Shown here: positions 1 through 9,642 of the stretch, piece by piece
How the letters are laid out: each line of letters opens with the position of its first letter
Position numbering within the stretch: the first letter of the stretch is position 1
DNA from: Phycisphaerales bacterium UBA2402
GTDB taxonomy: Bacteria > Planctomycetota > Phycisphaerae > Phycisphaerales > UBA1924
Assembly (NCBI GenBank): GCA_002343715.1
Contig: DDSA01000056.1
Location: 1-16,822 of the forward strand
Direction: 5' to 3'
DNA length: 16,822 nucleotides
The notes under the pieces: generated by a model
Database searches by the model: none
What the model was told of the DNA's origin: nothing
What the model saw: the letters and a program-made list of their open reading frames with translations, nothing else
Program-made: the position numbers and the translations under genes

Positions 1-1040
1 GTGCCGTACGCGCTAAATGCCGCGTTACTGCGCCCCCCGGCGACCGTGGCGTACGCCGAAGAGGCCGCGTTGCCCAGCCCGCCGCCCACGGCGCTGCGCT
101 CGCCCGCGGCGATGTTGGTCTCGCCGCCCGCGATGGTGCTCACGAAGCCCAGAGCCTGATTGCTGCTGCCCCCGCCGATTACCCCCAGCGCGCCCGATGC
201 AATATTGCCGTTGCCCCCGCCCACGAACGAGCGATCGCCGCTCGCGGTGTTGAAGTCGCCCCCGGAGACGGTGCTCACGAATCCGGTGGCGCTGTTCACG
301 CTGCCCCCCGCCACGGTCGTGTAGCCGCCGCCCGATGCCGTGTTGTCCGTGCCGCCGCCGATGGTGGCGTACGGCCCCTGCGCCTGATTGCGATACCCGC
401 CCGCCACCGTCGCGTACAACTGCGTGGTGGAGTTGAGCGCTCCCCCGCCGATGAACGACCGGCTGCCCGAGGCGCTCTGAAACTGCCCGCCCCCGATGGT
501 CGCGTGCGCGGCCGAGGCCGTATTCAGTTCACCCCCGGCCACCACGCCGTACGTGGCACTAGCGACGTTGCCCAACCCGCCTGCGATGGCTGTGTACTGG
601 GCCGAAGCACGATTCATCCGCCCGCCCGACACCGTGGCGTAGGGCTGATCCTCGCTGGTGCCAATGCCGTCTCCCGCGCGGTTGTCGCCGCCACCTCCGA
701 CCGTTCCCCACGCATCGAGCACGCGGTTGTTGAGGAGCGATGGGTCGCCCCCAGCCGCGGGGCCGCCCCCGCCGATGGTGCCGTACCGCGCCAGCGATTG
801 GTTCCTCTCGCCGCCGCCGACGAAGGCGAAGTCCGCGAGTGCGCGGTTGAGGTAGCCGCCCGCGATGGTGGTCTGCGCCCCCTGCGACTGGTTGAAGGCA
901 CCCCCGCCGATCACCGAGTACTGGTTCGCGGTGAGAGGCCCGCCCGAGGCGCCCAGCACGTTGTTCGAGCCGCCCCCGATCGAGGCGAGGTGCCCCTCGA
1001 CTCTGTTGCCCTGCCCGCCGCCGATGTTCGAGCCGCCCAC
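1..1040 (-). repeat. Tandem ~45-nt (15-residue) coding repeats
   Basis: About 21 degenerate repeats encode xxVGGGxxNxASGxx units. Their length is mostly 15 codons, with a few longer units carrying inserts (around 700-790 and 930-960). The conserved core is hydrophobic-Gly/Ala-Gly-Gly, then Asn three residues later, then Ala-Ser-Gly. The array runs off the window edge, so the true copy number is unknown. Arrays of this kind assemble poorly, which fits the contig breaking here. Confidence 0.85.
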
Positions 1041-1745
1041 CTGGGCCGAAATCGAGTTGCCGGAATGCCCGGCGACGATATTCGGGATGCCGATTGTGTT
1101 CTGGATGAGCAGGCCCCGCTGACCCGCCGCGCGCAACTGCACCGAGCCGGTCTCGCTGCCGATCCATCCGTTCGCCTGAACGTTGCCGAACGTGTTGGTG
1201 AAGCCCGACCAGGTGTTCGACTGATCGAGCCGTGGCACGTTCGGGCCGAGCACAGAATCGGGCAGTGAGCCGGTCAGGTTCCCCGCGTTGGTGAAGAACG
1301 ACGGGTTGAGCCCGGCGAAAGTGTCGGCGTTGCTCGCGCGATCGGCGAGGATGCTGCGTGAGGCCGTTGGCGAGGAGGTGAGCGGCTGGTCGGGGGTCAG
1401 AACGATGAACCCGGAGCCGTCTCCGCAGTTCAGGCCCGTCTCTTCGCGCGCGGCAATGCGGATCGAAGCAACCAGGCCCGCGAACGCGGGGAACTCGCTG
1501 CCCGGATCGAGGAGGACCGTGAACCGGCCCGCCGCGATCGGGACGTTGTCAGCGCAGAGCGTGACCAGTTCGCTCTGGTCCGCTCTGAGCAGCGTGAAAC
1601 GCAGATCGAACGCCCCATCCGCCGGTTGGCCCTGATGGATCAGTTCGCCCTGGTAGGTGAATGCTGTGGTTTGGGCGATTCCACCCGAGACAAGTCCGCA
1701 GAGCAAGACAGCCGCTCCGAAGCATGGGCGCAGATTCAAACGCAT
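1..1745 (-). CDS. Secreted GGG/N-repeat surface protein (partial, C-terminus cut)
   Basis: The reading frame stays open from an ATG at 1745 to the window edge (581 codons, no stop), so only the N-terminal part is present. The start is supported by a strong GAGGAGGT ribosome site about 7 nt upstream. Residues 1-25 form a signal peptide (basic start, hydrophobic core, cleavage near GIA-QT). An N-terminal domain follows, beginning FTYQGEL and ending near LTPDQPLTSSPTASRS, a type seen at the start of many exported planctomycete and related proteins. From about residue 235 onward there are some 21 tandem repeats of about 15 residues with the pattern (S/A)xVGGGxxNxASGxx. These resemble the left-handed beta-roll head repeats of trimeric autotransporters such as YadA, so a fibrous surface structure is inferred, not shown. 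No anchor or C-terminal domain is visible. Function unknown; adhesion or an S-layer-like role is possible. Confidence 0.85.
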   Translation of the reverse strand, partial: MRLNLRPCFGAAVLLCGLVSGGIAQTTAFTYQGELIHQGQPADGAFDLRFTLLRADQSELVTLCADNVPIAAGRFTVLLDPGSEFPAFAGLVASIRIAAREETGLNCGDGSGFIVLTPDQPLTSSPTASRSILADRASNADTFAGLNPSFFTNAGNLTGSLPDSVLGPNVPRLDQSNTWSGFTNTFGNVQANGWIGSETGSVQLRAAGQRGLLIQNTIGIPNIVAGHSGNSISAQVGGSNIGGGQGNRVEGHLASIGGGSNNVLGASGGPLTANQYSVIGGGAFNQSQGAQTTIAGGYLNRALADFAFVGGGERNQSLARYGTIGGGGPAAGGDPSLLNNRVLDAWGTVGGGGDNRAGDGIGTSEDQPYATVSGGRMNRASAQYTAIAGGLGNVASATYGVVAGGELNTASAAHATIGGGQFQSASGSRSFIGGGALNSTTQLYATVAGGYRNQAQGPYATIGGGTDNTASGGGYTTVAGGSVNSATGFVSTVSGGDFNTASGDRSFVGGGNGNIASGALGVIGGGSSNQALGFVSTIAGGETNIAAGERSAVGGGLGNAASSAYATVAGGRSNAAFSAYG

Positions 1746-1896
1746 TTCGCTCTACCTCCTCTGGACGCCGCGAGACCAGTCCCGGGTGTCACGGTGTAGA
1801 TGGTAGAAGGCACTCCCCGGTTGTGTTCAACATGTCATCGTGAGAGACGAGCAGGCAGAGACCTCGCGATGATGTGCAGATCGTGAGTCGGTGCGT

Positions 1897-2982
1897 TTAC
1901 CTGCTCTTGAGCGACTCAGAGAAGACGTCCACCAGCCCGCTGTCCAAGCCGTATTTCGCGGCCTTTTCGATGGCCCTTTGCGCCGGTTCGTTTCTACCTT
2001 CCGCCTGCATCAGCGAGGCGACCAGCAGCCACGATGAGGCCGTGCCCAGTCTGTTGGCCTGGTGAACACACCGGGTCGTAAGGTCACGAAACTCTCGCTG
2101 CGAATAACCCAGCCCGGACAGATCAATAGGGATCGAGGCGAGAAGCGTGTCCAATCGGTACGCCGCCGCCATGACCGCCGAGGCGTCCTCCGGTTGCTTG
2201 TTCTCCACCAAAGCGATGGCGAGGAATCGGAGCGTATCGGGGCTGCTGCCGCGCTCGGCGATGTCGCGCCGAAAGGCCGCGATGGCCACGCGCGGTTGTT
2301 TCTCGGCGAGGGCCGCCTTGCCGACTTCGAGAGGGGTGGGCGGCTCTGCCGGCGCGGCGGGCTGCGCAACCGGTTGGGTTTGGACGGGTTCCGAGGACTT
2401 CCAGAGGCGAGGGTCATTGCCGTAGGTATTCGGGCCCATGGCGTATGGGTAGTAAGAACCCCAATAGGCACCCCAGGTGTTCGTCCATCCCCAGAGCGGA
2501 GAGATGCAGACCGGGGGAACGAAGGTGGGGCCGCAGATGTTCGTCACGCACGCGACAGGGCTTCCGATTCGGAAACCGATCTTCCATCGGTCATTCGTGA
2601 ACATGCCGCCGACGGTCAGGCCGCTCCCGCCTGAGACCCAGCCGGTGTTGCCGCCCGGGAACGTGGGTGCCGGTAGTGGTGTAGGACAAACAGGGAACGA
2701 CGGCGCAACAAACCTCGGGCCGCATGGCCATCCGGGGGAGATGGGTTGAAGACCACAGGTTGGTGGGAAGAGGTTGGCAGTTGAACCGGTCCCTCCGATG
2801 CCGGAAAAGTGATAACCCGGATTCGGTATGAACTGTCTTTGACGCACCAGCGGGTACGAGGGCACTGGCGCCGGGAGCGTCACGACCCCGCCCGGCATCG
2901 AGATCGGGCCGCACGTCTGTCCGAGACCGGTGCCGGCGAGAAGGAAGAGATTGGCCGCAAGGAACAAGGTGTGCCTGATCAT
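1897..2982 (-). CDS. Exported Cys/Pro-rich protein with TPR-like C-terminus
   Basis: A 361-aa protein starting at the ATG at 2982, preceded by CGGAG about 7 nt upstream. Residues 1-21 are a signal peptide with a likely cleavage at GLG-QT. Residues 22-195 are rich in Pro, Gly, Trp and Tyr, carry seven cysteines (24, 76, 87, 99, 145, 150, 159) and look like an oxidised extracytoplasmic domain or an extended surface segment. A Pro/Ala/Gln linker (about 199-217) leads to helical repeats (about 218-355) with TPR-like spacing, for example ALAEKQPRVAIAAFRRDI and ALVENKQPEDASAVMAAAY. It reads in the same direction as the repeat protein, with a 151-bp gap, and is divergent from the lipoprotein at 3157. 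I do not recognise the family. A periplasmic or surface scaffold role is inference from the signal peptide and TPR-like helices. Confidence 0.8.
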   Translation of the reverse strand: MIRHTLFLAANLFLLAGTGLGQTCGPISMPGGVVTLPAPVPSYPLVRQRQFIPNPGYHFSGIGGTGSTANLFPPTCGLQPISPGWPCGPRFVAPSFPVCPTPLPAPTFPGGNTGWVSGGSGLTVGGMFTNDRWKIGFRIGSPVACVTNICGPTFVPPVCISPLWGWTNTWGAYWGSYYPYAMGPNTYGNDPRLWKSSEPVQTQPVAQPAAPAEPPTPLEVGKAALAEKQPRVAIAAFRRDIAERGSSPDTLRFLAIALVENKQPEDASAVMAAAYRLDTLLASIPIDLSGLGYSQREFRDLTTRCVHQANRLGTASSWLLVASLMQAEGRNEPAQRAIEKAAKYGLDSGLVDVFSESLKSR

Positions 2983-3156
2983 CGTGCGCTCCGAATCAGC
3001 CCCACATGCGGGACGCCGTACCCATCCCTACGCGGATTGTTGGACGACCCGCCCCGTTGCGTGTTCCTGAACTGAATATTTTTTTCCTCACGCGGCCGGG
3101 TGTGCGGCCGAGAGTTTCGGTGACTCGGTGGTGCGGGGGGTGTATGCTGACGGGCC

Positions 3157-3747
3157 ATGAGATTCCCCATCGTGTCGTTGTTGATCCCGTGCCTGGTGCT
3201 CCTCGGGTGCGGGGGCGTGTTCCGCGGCGGTGGCGGGGAGGCGCGGATGGTCTCGGTCGCGACGGGTGACGCCGTCTCGATGCGTCCGACCACGGCCGTG
3301 TACGCGAAAGGGTTTGATGCGAGTTCCGCTGATTTCTACATCAGCGACCTGCCGCCTGAGGTGTGGCGCAGCGGCGGAGACGTCTCGGATCATTCGGGGA
3401 GCATCCTGCACATGCACGTCTTCATTTCTCCCAAGGCTGGACGGACGCCGATCTCGAACCAGGCGTCAAGTTCAACGGCTCGCTGGCTGATCCTCTCTTC
3501 CGGGCGAGTCGGCGTGTACGGAGGCGGCGGATTCGCGCTGAAATCCGGCGATGTAGGCGACACGTCCCTCGGTGGGCGTATCACCGATGCATCGATGAGG
3601 TTGCTCCGTGCGAGCGAAGGCTTTGAAGACCGCCTGGGAGCGAGTCGGCTGAATGCATCTTTCACCGCACGCCACGACCCGGAAGAGTCCGCGCTGATCG
3701 CGAGGACGCTCGCAGCGCTGACGGCTCACAGCGGTGAGGTCAAGTAA
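3157..3747 (+). CDS. Small lipoprotein of unknown function
   Basis: A 196-aa protein whose N-terminus is a lipoprotein signal: Arg2, a hydrophobic stretch, and the lipobox LLGC with Cys18 as the lipidated residue. A glycine-rich spacer follows (GGVFRGGGGE). The rest is a compact mixed domain (about 30-190) with phrases such as ADFYISDLPPEVW and HMHVFISPKAG. I recognise no catalytic motif. No convincing ribosome site precedes the ATG, only a G-rich stretch. It is divergent from the 361-aa exported protein (174-bp gap) and followed by a very long non-coding gap, so it is probably monocistronic. Membrane-anchored location is well supported; function is unknown. Confidence 0.8.
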   Translation: MRFPIVSLLIPCLVLLGCGGVFRGGGGEARMVSVATGDAVSMRPTTAVYAKGFDASSADFYISDLPPEVWRSGGDVSDHSGSILHMHVFISPKAGRTPISNQASSSTARWLILSSGRVGVYGGGGFALKSGDVGDTSLGGRITDASMRLLRASEGFEDRLGASRLNASFTARHDPEESALIARTLAALTAHSGEVK

Positions 3748-3805
3748 CCCGGGAGCGATAAGCGCGTGTCGATCAACGACATGCTCGTAACATCCCGGTA
3801 ACTCG

Positions 3806-3841
3806 AAAAAGACAACCGGCCGTCCCTGCGGGGACGGCCGG
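3806..3841 (-). terminator. Intrinsic terminator for leftward transcription
   Basis: A perfect 11-bp stem (CCGGCCGTCCC / GGGACGGCCGG, arms 3816-3826 and 3831-3841) with a 4-nt loop. Read on the minus strand it is followed by TTGTCTTTTT, a good U-tract. On the plus strand the downstream bases are not T-rich, so it does not look like a terminator for the lipoprotein gene. No clear minus-strand gene ends just before it, which implies a short untranslated or mini-ORF transcript reading leftward. Confidence 0.7.
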
Positions 3842-3896
3842 CCGTTACGTTACTAGCCGTAAATCGGGTTGCGCTGCGCAACTCCGTCGAGTCGCG

Positions 3897-3946
3897 TCAG
3901 AAACGCAGCCCTCTAGAACAAGTCAACTTCACTGGATCACCTCCTT
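3897..3946 (-). promoter_or_regulatory. Full-length Shine-Dalgarno plus 11-codon mini-ORF
   Basis: On the minus strand AAGGAGGTGATCC (3946-3934) is the exact complement of the last 13 bases typical of bacterial 16S rRNA. A GTG lies 7 nt after the AAGGAGG core and opens the frame MKLTCSRGLRF, which stops at 3897-3899. Normal ribosome sites in this window match only 4-6 bases, so a 13-base match is exceptional. It could be a translated leader peptide, a ribosome-trapping element, or a chance or relic copy of the 16S 3' end on the plus strand; the plus-strand bases upstream do not otherwise resemble 16S. Confidence 0.4.
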
Positions 3947-4238
3947 CTGGAAAGCCACTTCCCAGCCGTCACGGTTGGCACAACGCTCCGCCGCCGGGTA
4001 CCTTCCCCGCAGGCCGTCGCCCGCGGCACATCGCCCGAAGAGCACGGTGCTCAACGGTCGTCGCGGCTTGGTGGGGCGGTCGTGCGGGTCTTCCCGCCGG
4101 GTCCGCTTCAATCCGCGATGAATTTCAATCGACAAACTATACGCGACAGCCACAAAAAAGGTTTCGAGGCTAAGGTGAAAAACCTGTCGCTAGCACCTTT
4201 GGGGGTACTTATCTGACTGACGGGGTAAAGATCAGCGT

Positions 4239-4430
4239 TTATGCGTTTGCTTTATATTCCTTGAATGCGCCTCTGGCAGTTTGCTCCTCCATGTATTTCT
4301 GAAACTCGCTCATCTTGAAACTGATGAAGCAGAAAGCATGGTGCAGAGCCAAGTACTCAAGGTCGGTGGGGTCTTTGCCCACGTCATTTCGCAGTCGGTT
4401 GAGTTCCGCGAGAATTGGTTCGGCTTTCAT
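4239..4430 (-). CDS. Possible small helical protein (63 aa)
   Basis: A 63-aa frame from an ATG at 4430; a longer frame from 4502 has an Arg/Pro-rich N-terminus that looks non-coding. The product reads like a genuine soluble helical protein: MKAEPILAELNRLRND, then DPTDLEYLALHHAFCFISFK, then FQKYMEEQTARGAFKEYK, with heptad-like hydrophobic spacing and balanced charges. No Shine-Dalgarno is visible before the ATG, and its base composition is less GC-rich than the neighbouring genes. It could be a remnant or recently acquired gene. No family recognised. Its direction is opposite to groEL1. Confidence 0.45.
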   Translation of the reverse strand: MKAEPILAELNRLRNDVGKDPTDLEYLALHHAFCFISFKMSEFQKYMEEQTARGAFKEYKANA

Positions 4431-4509
4431 CGTCGGAGCGTATGGGTGATGCCGGAGAGGTGTAATCGAGAGTGGTCGGTACGCACGACCGGTGGTCCGC
4501 AAGTTAGGA

Positions 4510-4524
4510 CTGCCAATTGGGCAG
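4510..4524. promoter_or_regulatory. Palindrome, possible activator site for groEL1
   Basis: CTGCCAATTGGGCAG has inverted arms CTGCC/GGCAG and contains the 8-bp palindrome CCAATTGG. It lies about 105 bp upstream of the sigma-54-like element at 4629, within the range where bacterial enhancer-binding proteins usually bind. Assignment as an enhancer site is inference. Confidence 0.3.
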
Positions 4525-4621
4525 GCGCTTCTCCTGGAATACGAACACGGGCAGGATACAAACTGTTCGGCGAGGGCGATTCTTCAAGGAAAAGCATCAA
4601 GCCCAGCCATAAAAGTAATGA

Positions 4622-6532
<1,911 letters not shown>

Positions 6533-6594
6533 GCACATGACGGTGCGCGGCGCGGAGCGTGCTCCGTTCAAGGGGTCGGCAGTGAGCAACGACG

Positions 6595-7365
6595 ATGGAA
6601 TCCATCCTGGAGTTCTTCAGTCACCTGGACTCGCGGCTCGACTTCGCCGCCGAGCACTGGGGCGCGTGGACCTACGCGGTGGTCTTTCTCATCATCTTCG
6701 CGGAGACGGGGCTGGTCATTGCCCCGTGGCTTCCCGGAGACTCGCTGCTCTTCGCGCTCGGCGCGATCTGCGCCCGCGGCATCCTGCAGCTCCCGAAGGT
6801 GATCGCGCTCCTCACCGTGGCCGCCTTTCTGGGCAACTACACGAACTTCCTTATCGGCAGGGCCTTGGCAATCCGATTCGGCGGGCAGCCGGGGATCGAA
6901 GCGGCCGGGGCATCCCTGGCGAAGCTCTTCGGCGGGAGGTTCGCCCGCTTTGTGAAGCCGGACCACCTGCGCAAGGCGGAGACGTTTTTCCGCAAATACG
7001 GGCTGTTCGCGGTGCTGGTGTGCCGATTCCTTCCGTTCCTTCGGACGCTGGTGCCCTTTGTCGCGGGCATGAGCGAAATGAGAGCGGGGCCGTTCCTCAT
7101 CTGTTCCGCGATCGGCGGGCATCTGTGGGTGGTGGTCTGCTGCACGGTCGGCTATTACTTCTTCAACATCCCCTGGGTGAGGGACAACTTCGCCTTTGTC
7201 ATCTTCAGTCTGTTCGCAATCGGGTTTGTGCCCATCGTCATCGGGTACGCCCGCAAAGTCTTGAACGGGAAGTCCGGCGGTCAACCGCCGCCCGGACCAC
7301 CCGTTGTCGAGTTCAAGCCCGCATCACAGCCCCCGGGCGGTGAGGCGGAGCACAAGGTCAACTAA
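6595..7365 (+). CDS. DedA-family integral membrane protein
   Basis: A 256-aa inner-membrane protein of the DedA/SNARE-associated family, whose members are implicated in lipid flipping and proton-dependent envelope homeostasis. Visible hallmarks: acidic Glu37 in a membrane segment (FAETGL), PGDS 47-50 in the re-entrant segment, and CRFLPFLR 143-150 with the two conserved arginines, followed by hydrophobic segments at about 165-190 and 198-218. The common GDxxxYxxGR motif is altered here: LGNYTNFLIGR (79-89) has Asn in place of Asp. The C-terminal 30 residues are Pro/Gly-rich and probably cytoplasmic. It starts 62 bp after groEL1 with no clear ribosome site and ends 39 bp before groES, so it is probably cotranscribed. 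Its place between the chaperonin genes is unusual; a functional link is unproven. Confidence 0.9.
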   Translation: MESILEFFSHLDSRLDFAAEHWGAWTYAVVFLIIFAETGLVIAPWLPGDSLLFALGAICARGILQLPKVIALLTVAAFLGNYTNFLIGRALAIRFGGQPGIEAAGASLAKLFGGRFARFVKPDHLRKAETFFRKYGLFAVLVCRFLPFLRTLVPFVAGMSEMRAGPFLICSAIGGHLWVVVCCTVGYYFFNIPWVRDNFAFVIFSLFAIGFVPIVIGYARKVLNGKSGGQPPPGPPVVEFKPASQPPGGEAEHKVN

Positions 7366-7404
7366 GGCGAACCATCGCCTTTCATTTTTCGGAGAACCGC
7401 ACAC

Positions 7405-7695
7405 ATGGCCGTCAAACCACTCGAAGATCGCGTCCTCGTCAAGCCCGTTGAAGCAGAGTCCAAGACCGCTTCGGGCATCTACCTCCCCGAGTCCAGCAAG
7501 GAGAAGCCGGTCAAGGGCCGCGTTGTGTCGACCGGCCCCGGCAAGCGGCTGGACAACGGCAAGCGGGCCGAGATGTCCGTGAAGAACGGCGACACCGTGG
7601 TGTACGGCAAGTACGCCGGCACCGAGGTCGAGATCAAGGGCGAGAAGCACCTCATCCTGCGGGAGAGCGAACTCCTCGGCGTCATCGAAGGCTGA
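7405..7695 (+). CDS. groES: Co-chaperonin GroES
   Basis: A 96-aa GroES, the usual length, forming the heptameric lid on GroEL. It begins KPLEDRVLVKP, as is typical. The mobile loop (about 17-34) contains the hydrophobic tripeptide Ile25-Tyr26-Leu27 that docks onto the GroEL apical domain. The C-terminal half contains VKNGDTVVYGKYAGTEV and the final strand LLGVIEG. Its ribosome site is CGGAG about 10 nt before the ATG. It lies 139 bp upstream of groEL2 and is the only groES in the window, so it may serve both GroEL copies. Confidence 0.97.
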   Translation: MAVKPLEDRVLVKPVEAESKTASGIYLPESSKEKPVKGRVVSTGPGKRLDNGKRAEMSVKNGDTVVYGKYAGTEVEIKGEKHLILRESELLGVIEG

Positions 7696-7704
7696 TGCGG
7701 CGGT

Positions 7705-7810
7705 TCACAGAGTTCTCACACAACACACAGATTTGAACGAGGATACCACATCGAACGCCGCGGCGGAACAGGGGCCCGCCCGCACCGCTTCGCTGCCGAG
7801 TTCTCTGTGA
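7705..7810. repeat. 8-bp inverted repeat bracketing the groES-groEL2 spacer
   Basis: TCACAGAG (7705-7712) and CTCTGTGA (7803-7810) are perfect inverted copies 90 bp apart, and both sit beside a shared GAGTTCTC. They could close a long stem-loop in the spacer of the groES-groEL2 transcript, or be chance. No terminator-like T-tract follows. Confidence 0.3.
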
Positions 7811-7834
7811 TTCGGAATACGAAGGACAATACCA

Positions 7835-9454
7835 ATGGCAACCAAGCAGATCATGTTTCACGACGGCGCGCTTCTCGAAATGAAGAAGGGCGTCGATCGT
7901 CTGGCCGATGCCGTCAAATGCACGATGGGCCCCAGCGGCCGCCACGTCGTCATCGAGAAGTCCTACGGAGGACCGCAGATCACCAAGGACGGTGTGAGCG
8001 TCTCCAAGGAAGTCTCGCTCCCCGAGCCCTTCCAGGCGATGGGCGCGAAGATGGTGAACGAGGTCGCCAAGCGGACCGCCGACAAGGCCGGTGACGGCAC
8101 CACCGCCGCCACCGTCCTCGCCCAGGCCATCTTCACCGCCGGGCTTCGCCACGTCACCGCCGGCGCGAATCCGGTCATGCTCCAGCGCGGCGTGAACAAG
8201 GCCGCCGAGGCCGCCGCCGCGGCGATCGACGACATGGCCGTCAAGTGCAAAGGGAAGGAAGATTACAGGAAGGTTGCCACCGTCTCCGCCAACCACGACG
8301 CTTCTGTGGGCGAGATCATCGCCGAGGCGATCAGCAAGGTCGGGGCCGACGGCGTGGTCGAGATCGAGGACGGCAAGACCGCCGTCACCACGCTCGATTA
8401 TGTCGAGGGCATGCAGTTCGACAAGGGGTATCTCTCCCCGTACTTCATGACCGATCCGAAGACCGCCGAGTGCGTGCTCGAGGACGCCTACATCCTCATG
8501 TACGAGAAGAAGATCAGCAACCTGCCCGACCTGCTCCCCCTGCTGAACAAGGTCGTCACCACCGGCAAGCCCCTGCTGCTCATCGCCGAAGAGGTCGAGA
8601 ACGAGGCGCTGGCCACGCTGGTGGTCAACCGATTGCGCGGCATGCTCAAGATCTGCGCCGTCAAGGCCCCGGGCTTCGGCGACCGCCGCAAGGCCATGCT
8701 CGGCGATATCGCCGTGCTGACCGGCGGCACCTTCATCAGCGAGGACCTGGGCCGCACGCTCGAGAGCGTCGAACTCGCCGAACTCGGCCGCGCCAAGAAG
8801 ATCGTGGTGACGAAGGACGATACCACGATCATCGAGGGCGCCGGCAAGAAGGCCGACATCAACGCCCGCGCCGAGCAGATCCGCTCACAGCACGACAAGT
8901 CCACCAGCGACTACGACCGCGAGAAACTCATGGAGCGCCTCGCCAAACTCACCAGCGGGGTCGCCATGATCTCCGTCGGCGGGGCCACCGAGGTCGCGAT
9001 GAAGGCCACCAAGGACCTCGTCGATGACGCCCTCAAGTCCACCCGCGCCGCGGCCAAGGACGGGTACGTCCCCGGCGGCGGTGTCGCGCTCCTCCGCACG
9101 CAGGAGGCGATCCGCGCCGCCCAGAAGAAGGCGAAGAACGAGGACGAGAAACTCGGCTTCGACATCGTGCTCGCCGCGGTCGAGGCGCCCATCAAGCAGA
9201 TCGCCGAGAACGCCGGGTACGACGGCGATCTCGTGGTCGAGAATGTCAAGGAAGGCAAGGCCGGCAACCACGGCTTCAACGCCGCCACCGGCGAGTACAC
9301 CGACCTGGTCAAGGCTGGGATCATCGATGCCGCGCTCGTCGCCAAGACGGCCCTCATCAACGCCGCCAGCGTGGCCGGGCTGATGCTCACCACCGATGTC
9401 CTCATCACCGAATTGAAGGACGAGAAGGCGGTCGTCGAGGGCGCGGTGGCCTGA
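7835..9454 (+). CDS. groEL: Chaperonin GroEL, copy 2 (no GGM tail)
   Basis: A 539-aa GroEL, complete over all three domains. Its ribosome site is GAAGGAC about 7 nt before the ATG. Catalytic positions keep the E. coli numbering: Asp52, GDGTTA 86-91, Asp398 (VDDAL). The phosphate-loop segment is MGPSG (31-35) instead of LGPKG, so the usual Lys34 is Ser. Apical substrate-binding residues Tyr199, Tyr203 and Phe204 are canonical, in contrast to copy 1. The C-terminus ends [14 protein letters not shown], acidic and hydrophobic with no GGM repeats, so the cavity floor should differ. It follows groES in a normal pair and is closed by a candidate terminator. It differs from copy 1 throughout, so it is an old paralogue rather than a recent duplication. 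Confidence 0.97.
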   Translation: MATKQIMFHDGALLEMKKGVDRLADAVKCTMGPSGRHVVIEKSYGGPQITKDGVSVSKEVSLPEPFQAMGAKMVNEVAKRTADKAGDGTTAATVLAQAIFTAGLRHVTAGANPVMLQRGVNKAAEAAAAAIDDMAVKCKGKEDYRKVATVSANHDASVGEIIAEAISKVGADGVVEIEDGKTAVTTLDYVEGMQFDKGYLSPYFMTDPKTAECVLEDAYILMYEKKISNLPDLLPLLNKVVTTGKPLLLIAEEVENEALATLVVNRLRGMLKICAVKAPGFGDRRKAMLGDIAVLTGGTFISEDLGRTLESVELAELGRAKKIVVTKDDTTIIEGAGKKADINARAEQIRSQHDKSTSDYDREKLMERLAKLTSGVAMISVGGATEVAMKATKDLVDDALKSTRAAAKDGYVPGGGVALLRTQEAIRAAQKKAKNEDEKLGFDIVLAAVEAPIKQIAENAGYDGDLVVENVKEGKAGNHGFNAATGEYTDLVKAGIIDAALVAKTALINAASVAGLMLTTDVLITELKDEKAVVEGAVA

Positions 9455-9509
9455 TCGCCTCCCTCCCCCGTGCGTTCCGACGCGGGGCGGCACGTAAGCT
9501 GCAATACAT

Positions 9510-9544
9510 CAAGCCCGCGGGCGAGAGCACGCGGGCTTGTTTCC
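9510..9544 (+). terminator. Candidate terminator after groEL2
   Basis: A 10-bp perfect stem, CAAGCCCGCG (9510-9519) with CGCGGGCTTG (9530-9539), has a 10-nt loop and is followed by only a short T-rich run (TTTCC). It lies 55 bp past the groEL2 stop and would separate the chaperonin genes from dnaJ. The weak T-tract lowers confidence. Confidence 0.5.
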
Positions 9545-9642
9545 AAGCCGATCCGGCGTGCGTGACGCGACGAGGAGCGCCCCGCAACCGACCCGAGGTA
9601 ACGGCGATCTCTAACTCCGAGTTCCCGGCTTATTGACCCCCC

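Larger units (their letters stand above)
3806..4129 (-). ncRNA. Candidate ~320-nt leftward transcript (small RNA or leader)
   Basis: Inferred only from its boundaries. A TATAGT box on the minus strand (4136-4141) could serve as a -10 element, although no good -35 sits upstream. The terminator hairpin at 3816-3841 would close the transcript. Inside are short perfect hairpins (GCGGG-aaga-CCCGC, GAGCAC-c-GTGCTC, GTTGCG-ctg-CGCAAC) and the extreme Shine-Dalgarno/mini-ORF element. A 74-codon Arg-rich frame from a GTG at 4153 ends exactly at the mini-ORF start with a GTGA overlap, so a pair of tiny coupled ORFs is the alternative reading. It matches no RNA family I know (checked by eye for RNase P, SRP, tmRNA and 6S hallmarks). 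Confidence 0.25.

Noticed and set aside
547..564. TGGCAC...TTGC inside the repeat gene as a sigma-54 site
   Set aside because: Spacing is three bases too long and it lies inside coding sequence.
1..1040. The short spaced repeats as a CRISPR array
   Set aside because: The repeats are degenerate, contiguous, in frame and encode a protein motif; there are no unique spacers.
504..1268. 254-aa plus-strand frame over the repeat protein
   Set aside because: Arg/Ala/Pro-rich shadow of the minus-strand repeat gene, which has a signal peptide, a strong ribosome site and clear repeats.
3934..3946. Plus-strand GGATCACCTCCTT as the 3' end of a 16S rRNA gene
   Set aside because: The bases upstream do not match 16S helices 44-45 and no rRNA body is present; the minus-strand Shine-Dalgarno reading is kept instead.
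4154..4215. GGTTTCGA and AAGGTG/CACCTT as a tmRNA start or CIRCE-like operator
   Set aside because: Only short matches; no tRNA-like ends or tag frame, and the arms are 6 bp with a 16-nt spacer, unlike CIRCE.
6557..6570. CGGAGC-GT-GCTCCG hairpin after groEL1 as a terminator
   Set aside because: Two-base loop, short stem and no T-tract.
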